Shown here: positions 1-5,874 of the stretch, piece after piece
Layout of the letters: the number at the start of each line of letters is the position of its first letter
How positions within the stretch are numbered: position 1 is the stretch's first letter
Source: Candidatus Poribacteria bacterium
Lineage (GTDB): Bacteria > Poribacteria > DTPJ01
Length of the DNA: 5,936 nt
Direction: 5' to 3'
Assembly: GCA_011334435.1 (NCBI GenBank)
Contig: DTPJ01000660.1
Span: 1-5,936 of the forward strand
Program-made: the position numbers and the translations under genes
The notes under the pieces: model-generated
What the model was told of the DNA's origin: nothing
Database searches by the model: none
The model's input: only the letters and a program-made list of their open reading frames with translations

Positions 1-189
1 CATCAATTTGCTTGTATGTTTTTCTTGTATAGCCTTTACTCGTTCCAGCACGTCAGGTGGCGGAGCAGATGAATATGAAGTCCCTGGGTCATTTGGATCA
101 TCGCTTCCACAACCAATCCAGAAAGTTAAGGATAGAATAGTTACAATTGCTAATACACCAATTATAGACAGAATTTTGAAGTTTTTCAC
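1..189 (-). CDS. Putative lipoprotein, N-terminal 63 residues only (gene runs off the left edge)
   Basis: Reading leftward from a GTG at 189-187, the frame stays open to base 1 and gives 63 residues. The N-terminus is a classic lipoprotein signal: basic start VKNFK, a hydrophobic stretch at about residues 6-24, then WIGCGS with the putative lipidated Cys27 (codon 111-109). The -3 residue of the lipobox is Trp, which is atypical, but Gly at -1 is normal. After the Cys comes an acidic, Pro/Ser-rich linker (SDDPNDPGTS...APPP) and then the start of a helical segment, DVLERVKAIQEKHTSKLM. The start is chosen because GGAGG lies five bases upstream and a strong promoter lies further up. The protein should be exported and anchored in a membrane. 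The end of the visible part faintly recalls the lead-in of some secreted trypsin-like proteins, but this is memory and too short to assign a function. No stop codon is visible, so the full length is unknown. Confidence 0.8.
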   Translation of the reverse strand, partial: MKNFKILSIIGVLAIVTILSLTFWIGCGSDDPNDPGTSYSSAPPPDVLERVKAIQEKHTSKLM

Positions 190-194
190 TTCTT

Positions 195-199
195 CCTCC
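195..199 (-). promoter_or_regulatory. Ribosome binding site of the lipoprotein gene
   Basis: On the minus strand, GGAGG sits at the end of a longer G-run (GGGGGGAGG, 203-195), five bases (AAGAA) before the GTG at 189. This near-ideal SD decides in favour of the GTG start, and no ATG in this frame competes with it upstream of the signal peptide. Confidence 0.75.
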
Positions 200-251
200 C
201 CCCTTTTAAAGACAGAACTTTTAATATATTATTATCGTAAATCCAATTTAT

Positions 252-279
252 AGTATATCACAATTTTTCTGATTGTCAA
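252..279 (-). promoter_or_regulatory. Sigma70-type promoter with extended -10 for the lipoprotein gene
   Basis: On the minus strand there is a perfect -35 TTGACA (279-274), a 16-base spacer and TATACT (257-252, one mismatch to TATAAT). The -10 is preceded by TGA, the extended -10 form. The predicted start of transcription is near 245, giving a leader of about 56 bases before the GTG at 189. It is the strongest promoter match in the window. Confidence 0.65.
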
Positions 280-304
280 GAATTTAAATCGGCAAAAAAC
301 GTAA

Positions 305-370
305 TTGTTGCTTTATCTACTCCAAGCCTGATGTATGTTCTATGAAAACTGATGTTGAATCAGGCAACAA
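305..370. repeat. Interrupted inverted repeat in the divergent intergenic region
   Basis: The right arm ATCAGGCAACAA (359-370) is matched in reverse complement by two pieces on the left: TTGTTG (305-310) and CCTGAT (327-332). A 16-base unpaired stretch (311-326) lies between these pieces, and the central loop is 26 bases (333-358). The inner arm extends to 7 bp if G326 is paired (GCCTGAT/ATCAGGC). The structure lies between the two divergent promoters. It has no following T-run and does not look like a terminator. It may be an operator, a relic of an insertion, or chance. Confidence 0.35.
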
Positions 371-377
371 ATAGTTA

Positions 378-406
378 TTGACAAATATAGAGACATAACT
401 TAAAAC
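378..406 (+). promoter_or_regulatory. Possible promoter for pabB-pabC
   Basis: A perfect TTGACA (378-383) is followed after 17 bases by TAAAAC (401-406), a 4/6 match to the -10 consensus. Transcription would start near 413 and leave a leader of about 46 bases. The -10 is weak, and TATGAT at 407-412 is a better hexamer but 23 bases away, too far. A TGTAAT at 446-451 is an alternative -10 discussed under findings. Confidence 0.35.
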
Positions 407-458
407 TATGATAGTTAAAATAGTAAACTCATAAAACAAATCTTTTGTAATTACGACT

Positions 459-2330
459 ATGAACAAAACAAAATTGTTGTCTTTTTTGCTTGATTATCTT
501 GAAGATAAAGAGGACTTTGTCTTTCTCTGGAATGGTCGTTTAGATTCCGATAATTATGAAAGCCTTATCTTTACATCACCGTTAGAGATAATACAAGGTC
601 GCAATAAAGTTGAAGTTTTAGATATATTTTTGAATTTAGAAAAATATCTAAACAAAGGATATTATTTAGCAGGTTTTATCTCTTATGAGGCGGGATTATG
701 CTTTGAAAAAGCTTTCTCTTATGCAGATGAAAGGATCAATCAGGTCAAAATTCCTCTTGTATGGTTAGGCGTATATGATAAGCCTATAATTTATGATCAC
801 AAGTCAAAGCGATTTAATGACGAGAAAATAAACGCAGATTTTATCTTATATACTCCATCAGAAAGAAATGAATGCAATATAGAAAACGTTGGCAATACTG
901 TCAGTAGAGAAGTTTATATCAATGACGTTGAATCTGTCAGGGAAGCGATAGCAAGGGGAGAAACCTATCAGGTAAATTATACATTCAAGCATAAATTTGA
1001 CTTTATTGGAAATCCGATAGACCTCTTTTTCAACCTTTGTATGAAACAATCCGCTTCTTATTCGGCTTTTATCAGATGTGGAGAATATGATATTTTATCG
1101 CTATCGCCTGAGCTGTTTTTCCAAAGAATAGGTAATAGCATAATAGCTAAGCCGATGAAAGGGACAATTGAGCGTGGAATAAACAATGACGATGATCTAC
1201 ACAAAGCAGAAAAATTACATAACTCAATCAAAGATCGTGCTGAAAATGTTATGATCGTTGATCTTCTCCGTAACGATCTTGGGAGAATATCCGATATCGG
1301 GAGTGTCAAAGTTGACAGGCTTTTTGAGGTAGAAAAATATGAGACGCTCTTTCAGATGACATCAACCATTCACGCACAATTGAAAGATGATATTAAGTGG
1401 TTTGACATATTTAAGAGTATATTTCCCTGCGGATCAGTTACAGGTGCCCCTAAAATCAGCACAATGAATATCATAAATAGCTTTGAAAAAGAACCAAGAG
1501 AAGTATATACTGGTGGAATAGGCTATATCTCGCCAGATAACAAAAGCGTTTTCAACGTAGCTATCAGAACGGTTGTGTTGAACAGGGTTAGCAAAAAAGG
1601 AGATATGGGCATCGGCAGTGGGATAGTCTATGATTCAAAAGCCAAATCTGAATATGATGAATGCCTGTTAAAAGCAAATTTTCTCATATCCAAGTATAAT
1701 GATTTTCAGCTAATTGAGACTTTGCTTTGGGAAAAAGGAGAATTTTATCTTCTTGATTTGCATATTAAGAGATTAAGAGAATCTGCTGAGTATTTTTTAT
1801 TTGATTATGACATATCAGATGTTATTCAAGCATTAGTCCAAGAGGCAAAGAAGTTTGACGATCAAAAAAGGTATAGGGTCAGATTATTGTTATTCAGAGA
1901 TGGCAATATTAAAATATCATCATCGGAGTTAGAAGACATTGGATTATTGCCTAAGCAGGTGATCATATCAAAACATAGAGTTGATCAATCTAACAGATTT
2001 TTTTATCATAAGACCACTAATAGAGATTTGTATGATAGCGAATTGAAAAAAGCCCGAGGAAAAGGCTACTATGATGTTTTGTTTCTAAATAATAAAGGTG
2101 AAATAACCGAAGGGGCAATATCAAACATATTTTTAGAGAATGAAGGCAAGCTTTATACTCCCCCTATAAGTTGTGGTCTATTAAATGGGGTTTATAGACG
2201 CTATATGTTTGAAAATGGGTTTCCTGTGCAAGAGAAGGTATTGTTTAAAAAGGACCTTTTTGAAGCGGACAAGGTTTATTTAGCTAATTCTGTTAGGGGA
2301 ATGGTTGAAGTTAATATTATTGGCGAATAG
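459..2330 (+). CDS. pabB: Fused aminodeoxychorismate synthase component I / aminodeoxychorismate lyase
   Basis: This 623-residue fusion should make p-aminobenzoate for folate: the PabB half aminates chorismate to 4-amino-4-deoxychorismate, and the PabC half, a fold-type IV PLP enzyme, releases pyruvate. Residues ~1-410 are a chorismate-binding enzyme with PMKGT (232-236), where Lys234 is the lysine that marks PabB (TrpE has Ala there), then DRAENVMIVDLLRNDLGRI (259-277), CGSVTGAPK (324-332), TGGIGY (351-356) and GIGSGIV. Residues ~416-623 resemble PabC: HKTTNR with the likely PLP lysine Lys518, EITEGAISNIF (548-558), LLNGVYRR (574-581) and LANSVRGMVEV. The glutaminase partner PabA is not in the window and must be encoded elsewhere for glutamine-dependent activity. 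The start is the first possible one: an in-frame TAA lies at 432-434 and no other start codon follows it. No SD is visible. Both catalytic halves look intact. The enzyme is cytoplasmic. The gene is separated from its neighbours by 269 and 287 bases, so it is probably monocistronic. Confidence 0.95.
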   Translation: MNKTKLLSFLLDYLEDKEDFVFLWNGRLDSDNYESLIFTSPLEIIQGRNKVEVLDIFLNLEKYLNKGYYLAGFISYEAGLCFEKAFSYADERINQVKIPLVWLGVYDKPIIYDHKSKRFNDEKINADFILYTPSERNECNIENVGNTVSREVYINDVESVREAIARGETYQVNYTFKHKFDFIGNPIDLFFNLCMKQSASYSAFIRCGEYDILSLSPELFFQRIGNSIIAKPMKGTIERGINNDDDLHKAEKLHNSIKDRAENVMIVDLLRNDLGRISDIGSVKVDRLFEVEKYETLFQMTSTIHAQLKDDIKWFDIFKSIFPCGSVTGAPKISTMNIINSFEKEPREVYTGGIGYISPDNKSVFNVAIRTVVLNRVSKKGDMGIGSGIVYDSKAKSEYDECLLKANFLISKYNDFQLIETLLWEKGEFYLLDLHIKRLRESAEYFLFDYDISDVIQALVQEAKKFDDQKRYRVRLLLFRDGNIKISSSELEDIGLLPKQVIISKHRVDQSNRFFYHKTTNRDLYDSELKKARGKGYYDVLFLNNKGEITEGAISNIFLENEGKLYTPPISCGLLNGVYRRYMFENGFPVQEKVLFKKDLFEADKVYLANSVRGMVEVNIIGE

Positions 2331-2617
2331 CCAGTAACAATTTCTTTGACTTAATTCTATTCTTATTCCTTTAATATCCTCGCGAATTTCGTATTGCCCT
2401 ATATCATATTAACAGCTTACTTGGCAAAAATAAAAAAGAAGTTTCTGATTATTTCTATGCCCTTCTATGGTTAAAACTTAAATGGACAAAATTTCATTTG
2501 ACAAAGGCGATATAAAATGATAGCGTTATTAATGCAAAAATCTTCTTAAATAAAACTAATACTTAATAATCCTATTCATCTTTTCGATCTGAAACATCAA
2601 TCAAATAGGGAGGATAT
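2331..2617. other. Noncoding region between pabB-pabC and the URO-D-like gene
   Basis: No convincing reading frame or RNA gene is seen in these 287 AT-rich bases, and no hairpin with a T-run follows the pabB stop. Two loose plus-strand promoter candidates exist: TTGACT (2346-2351) with TTTAAT (2370-2375), spacer 18; and a perfect TTGACA (2498-2503) whose best downstream -10-like bases (TGATAG, 2518-2523) are only 14 away. TTCTATG occurs twice, at 2453-2459 and 2463-2469. No cobalamin-riboswitch-like GCCACTG box was found, which is relevant because the downstream protein belongs to a family with corrinoid-using members. Confidence 0.5.
2607..2613 (+). promoter_or_regulatory. Ribosome binding site of the URO-D-like gene
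   Basis: AGGGAGG, a near-perfect SD, stands four bases before the ATG at 2618. It fixes the start of the URO-D-like gene. It also shows that this genome uses SD-led initiation, in contrast to the pabB-pabC start. Confidence 0.8.
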
Positions 2618-3691
2618 ATGTTAGATATAGCTATAAAACCTGATTATGAGGCGCTTTTGTCTAATCTAAGACGAGAAGGCACTCCAAAGCGTGTTCACTA
2701 TATGGAGCTTTTCCTTGATGGTGAAATAAAATGGAATATAATCAACCGCTATGGAATAGGGGCGGATATTCCCAAAGATGATCCATATTATTATTTGAAA
2801 ATGGAGATAGCACTCCAAAGGTTTCTGGGCTATGATACTGTTTCAAGCGGAATAGAAGGTTTCGGATTTCCAAGAGACTTACTTCAAGCAGAGGATACAA
2901 CCGCTGAGCAAAACCAAAAGAGGGCAATCCGTCACTGGACAGACGAACATAAAGGACCCATAAATAGTTGGGAGGATTTTGAGAAGTATCCGTGGCCAAA
3001 TTCTGCCAATTATTCAACGAAAACGCTTGAATGGCTGTCCGAAAATCTTCCTGATGATATGTGTATAGTGGCTGGTTGTCATAGCATCTTTGAGCAAGTC
3101 ACATGGTTGATGGGATACGAGTTCCTTTGCACTGCGATATATGATATGCCCGATTTAGTAGATGCTATGTTTGAGAAAATCGGAAAATTATTTAATGAAG
3201 TTGCAGAGATACTCGTCCAATTTGACAGGGTAAAGATATTGTTCGGCGGAGATGATATGGGGTTCAAAACTCAACCGATGATCTCCCCTGATATATTGAT
3301 AAAGAAATCTTTTCCATGGCATAAAAACAACGCAGAGATCGCACATAATGCGGGAAAACTCTATATTCTCCACGCCTGCGGTAATCTTATTCCGTTGATG
3401 GATAGCCTTATAAATTACGTCAAGATAGATGGGCGACACTCTTACGAAGACGAGATAGAGACAGTCATTGAAGCTAAGAAAAGATATGGCTCAAAAATAG
3501 CAGTCATCGGCGGGATTGATGTCCATTTTCTCTGCACAGCAAACGAGGCTCAGATAAGAAAAAGAGTTCGCGAAACGTTGGACGCATGTATGCCGGGTGG
3601 AGGGTATTGCCTTGGTTCAGGTAACAGCGTTACAAATTATATCTCTGTTGATAACTATCTGATAATGATGGACGAAGGCAGACGCTATTAG
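2618..3691 (+). CDS. Uroporphyrinogen decarboxylase superfamily protein, probable zinc/corrinoid-type methyltransferase branch
   Basis: This 357-residue cytoplasmic protein has the overall pattern of the URO-D superfamily TIM barrel: GTPKRVHYMELFLDGEI near the N-terminus, SWEDFEKYPWP (117-127), a GGDDMG strand end (210-215), ILHACGN (250-256), IGGIDV (297-302) and a C-terminal PGGGYCLGSGNSV (326-338). It is unlikely to be the haem enzyme HemE, because the N-terminal arginine-rich signature of that enzyme (RQAGRY-type) is missing. H252-x-C254 and, 77 residues beyond C254, C331 match the H-x-C...C zinc-ligand arrangement of MtaA/MtbA-type methylcobamide:thiol methyltransferases in the same superfamily, so transfer of a methyl group to or from a zinc-bound thiolate is a reasonable inference. 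No corrinoid protein, MtaB-like or reactivase gene is in the window. The start is supported by AGGGAGG four bases upstream. The stop (TAG, 3689-3691) is one base from the end of the convergent membrane protein gene. The substrate is unknown. Confidence 0.88.
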   Translation: MLDIAIKPDYEALLSNLRREGTPKRVHYMELFLDGEIKWNIINRYGIGADIPKDDPYYYLKMEIALQRFLGYDTVSSGIEGFGFPRDLLQAEDTTAEQNQKRAIRHWTDEHKGPINSWEDFEKYPWPNSANYSTKTLEWLSENLPDDMCIVAGCHSIFEQVTWLMGYEFLCTAIYDMPDLVDAMFEKIGKLFNEVAEILVQFDRVKILFGGDDMGFKTQPMISPDILIKKSFPWHKNNAEIAHNAGKLYILHACGNLIPLMDSLINYVKIDGRHSYEDEIETVIEAKKRYGSKIAVIGGIDVHFLCTANEAQIRKRVRETLDACMPGGGYCLGSGNSVTNYISVDNYLIMMDEGRRY

Positions 3692-3692
3692 A

Positions 3693-5624
3693 TTATGGGA
3701 AGAATTGATATATAGTGATGTTAAATATAATGCCAATAATGCTCCAGATACTGCCGAGGGCATAATCTCCTAAGGCTAATCCTAAAAAGAACGGTATGCT
3801 TTTACGATATGTCTTCAATCCGCCGTGTTTCAATATAAGCATCTTTGCAAGATAGCTTACAAGAAGGCAACTCCATAAATTGAACATTCCCCAATCGTTA
3901 GCTATAACATAACCAAGCGGATGGAAAGGCCACCATAAAAATCTGGTTCGCATAAATGAAAGAAAAATAGTGAAAAGAAATCCTAATCCCATAAATGACA
4001 TTGCGGTTGTATCTGTCTCTGTTGGATAATATAGCCAGTTTTGTAATTGCCTATAAACCTCATTTCCAAGCCCAATTGTCCATATCTCAAAATAACCTGA
4101 ATCGGCGCCAAATTTATAATATAGATGCAAAATAATCCAAGACATCACTATAACGCTCATTCCCGCAGATAAAATCATAATTGCAAAGAGTTTTTTGCTG
4201 TCAATATGCACTTTTTCTGCTATTTTGAAGGCTTCTAATTGATGAGGCATTGGATGACATCTGCAAGTCCTGATGAAAAAGTTATATAGCGAGAATGTGG
4301 TCAACGTTCCAGCACCAAGACGGCGAGTTCCTAAGAGCGTCACTATGATAGTAGATGGTTTAAGATAGCTTAAATTATGCACTAAAAAACCGAGTTCTGC
4401 ACGCATCCTTGTGACAAACATACCTAATAGAAAATATAAACCAAAAAAGATAGGGACCACCCAAATTGACATGCCGATTTTGGTTGAGAATATAAGCAAA
4501 AACAATCCGCCTCCGAGTATACCTAACAATGCTTTTCTATATGTTATTGGTTCAGAGGAATCATCAAGATCAGATTTTATGTTGAAAATTCCCCTTATTA
4601 TTCGCCCAAAATGGGTCTTTGCAGACCAAAATAATATTATGCTTATACCGATAAAAGCCCCGAAAGCTTGTTCGTTATAATATGGGAACTGTGACGAGCT
4701 TGCAAGTCCAAGCATACTACCAGTGACCTGTTGAGCCTTGAATAGCCAATAAAAAACCCATGAAGAAAGCAAAAGATCAAGCGGAATCATAAAGCTGATA
4801 CCGATCACAAAAGGATAAAATGAGAGTTGGACATTGCCCATAGCGTTCCAAGGCTTCTCAGAAAAGATATAGGCGATACTTCGCCGTTTTACAGGGATTT
4901 GTGGAATTGAGGGATTAAAATAATTGAGAGCATTAATTATACTTATGCTTGCGGAAATTGCAAATCCGATCCACATAAGTTTATTCTTAAAAAATTTGCC
5001 TGTGTTGTCGGTTGTTTCTAATGGAAGTTGGATTATTGGATAGGTCAATCTTTCGCGTTCAGTCCATTGACGCCTGACAAGCACATTAATACATAGCATA
5101 ACAAAGACTAATACAAGGATAAATGCTAACCACCATAAGAGAGGAGAAATCCATGCTTTGATATATTCTATTTTATAGATGCTTGTCTCGCCCTTATAAT
5201 AACCGCTTAGCACATTATGATCGCTTACCAGAAGCCACATCGGCAGGTATCGCCAGAACAATTCTTCCCATTCGTTTTCAGGAGTGTTGAACCAAAAGGC
5301 ATGACCCATTGTAGGGATAAGTATTTGTATCATGTCAATTGATGCTATCGCAGAGGCGATGCTTAGCATCACATAGACGACCATTTGTTCGTTTTGATCA
5401 AGGCTAAGTTTGGGAATCAACTTTTTTATGATCAAGCTAAATATCGTTACCAGTAGTAAGATGAATATAACATTTGTGAATGGCACTGTAAGGGTTAAGT
5501 GAGTGTATCTGACCACTTCCAGTTGAGATATCCAATAGCCGTTTATTGGGAGCAAGATCAATCCAAGTATTACTGCACGTTTGCTTATGCCTTTTGGTTC
5601 TTGCTTTTGGAGATGATCTCGCAT
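3693..5624 (-). CDS. Large polytopic membrane protein of the DUF6785/DUF6784 type, function unknown
   Basis: This 643-residue inner-membrane protein has about 12-13 hydrophobic segments, roughly at residues 17-33, 47-67, 80-103, 157-180, 215-233, 268-292, 318-335, 362-380, 385-405, 478-502, 541-560, 583-597 and 609-637. I recognise from memory the motifs of an uncharacterised family annotated DUF6785 (most of the length) with a DUF6784 C-terminus: LPINGYWISQLEVVRYTH, ERERLTYPIIQLPLE (189-203), TRMRAELGFL (405-414), CRCHPMPHQLEAFKIAE (454-470) and RTRFLWWPFHPLGYV (559-573). The charged, conserved motifs between membrane spans suggest a substrate-handling carrier, and a distant relation to oligopeptide-transporter-like carriers is possible but unproven. 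CRCHPMPH (C454, C456, H457, H461) could bind metal, though the cysteines may not be conserved. The length is full for the family as I recall it, with no break. The ATG is preceded by a modest SD (GGGAA, 5635-5631, spacer 6). The gene faces the URO-D-like gene tail to tail and is not in its operon. Confidence 0.85.
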   Translation of the reverse strand: MRDHLQKQEPKGISKRAVILGLILLPINGYWISQLEVVRYTHLTLTVPFTNVIFILLLVTIFSLIIKKLIPKLSLDQNEQMVVYVMLSIASAIASIDMIQILIPTMGHAFWFNTPENEWEELFWRYLPMWLLVSDHNVLSGYYKGETSIYKIEYIKAWISPLLWWLAFILVLVFVMLCINVLVRRQWTERERLTYPIIQLPLETTDNTGKFFKNKLMWIGFAISASISIINALNYFNPSIPQIPVKRRSIAYIFSEKPWNAMGNVQLSFYPFVIGISFMIPLDLLLSSWVFYWLFKAQQVTGSMLGLASSSQFPYYNEQAFGAFIGISIILFWSAKTHFGRIIRGIFNIKSDLDDSSEPITYRKALLGILGGGLFLLIFSTKIGMSIWVVPIFFGLYFLLGMFVTRMRAELGFLVHNLSYLKPSTIIVTLLGTRRLGAGTLTTFSLYNFFIRTCRCHPMPHQLEAFKIAEKVHIDSKKLFAIMILSAGMSVIVMSWIILHLYYKFGADSGYFEIWTIGLGNEVYRQLQNWLYYPTETDTTAMSFMGLGFLFTIFLSFMRTRFLWWPFHPLGYVIANDWGMFNLWSCLLVSYLAKMLILKHGGLKTYRKSIPFFLGLALGDYALGSIWSIIGIIFNITIYQFFP

Positions 5625-5649
5625 ATTTTATTCCCGTTACAATTGCTTG

Positions 5650-5655
5650 ATTATA
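5650..5655 (-). promoter_or_regulatory. Possible -10 element of the membrane protein gene
   Basis: On the minus strand TATAAT is a perfect -10 hexamer, 25 bases before the ATG at 5624. Transcription would begin near 5643 and leave a short leader that still contains the GGGAA SD. No good -35 is found at a spacing of 16-18 (ATGAAT at 17), so the call rests on the -10 alone in AT-rich DNA. Confidence 0.3.
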
Positions 5656-5874
5656 TTTGTAAAGAATCAAATATTCATGTTAAAACTATTTATGTAGATG
5701 ATAGTAGTTTCAAAATATTGAATGGTTTTGAATAAAGCTGATACTGAGAAGAAATAGAAGGCAAACTGATAGAATATGGAACACTGATCTTAGGACATTA
5801 GTTCGGACATTTTCTAGAATAAGTGAAAATAATACTTTCTGCTAAAACTAAATTTTTCCAAACACTTCAAAAAT

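Noticed and set aside
8..253. Plus-strand open frame of 81 codons
   Set aside because: It lies antisense to the lipoprotein gene, has no SD, and its upstream and downstream halves match the signal peptide and promoter signals of the minus strand.
858..1309. Minus-strand frames of 63 and 83 codons inside pabB-pabC
   Set aside because: They are antisense to conserved PabB motifs, lack RBSs and encode no recognisable protein.
459..1700. Assignment of the N-terminal half as anthranilate synthase (trpE)
   Set aside because: The PMKGT lysine and the fused PabC-type domain point to aminodeoxychorismate synthase.
2742..3439. Three minus-strand frames of 62-91 codons inside the URO-D-like gene
   Set aside because: They are antisense to a well-supported gene and overlap one another in different frames, with no RBS.
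2618..3691. Assignment as haem-pathway uroporphyrinogen decarboxylase (hemE)
   Set aside because: The N-terminal HemE arginine signature is absent and a zinc-type H-x-C...C pattern is present. No other haem genes are nearby.
4411..4680. Plus-strand frame of 89 codons inside the membrane protein gene
   Set aside because: It is antisense to conserved membrane spans, and the long minus-strand frame is clearly the coding one.
5437..5735. Plus-strand (5499-5735) and second minus-strand (5437-5670) frames around the membrane protein start
   Set aside because: Neither has an SD or a recognisable product. Both overlap the N-terminus of the membrane protein, whose motifs are convincing.
5718..5745. 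Plus-strand promoter TTGAAT with GATACT (spacer 16)
   Set aside because: Both hexamers are imperfect, such matches are common in AT-rich DNA, and no plus-strand gene follows within the window.
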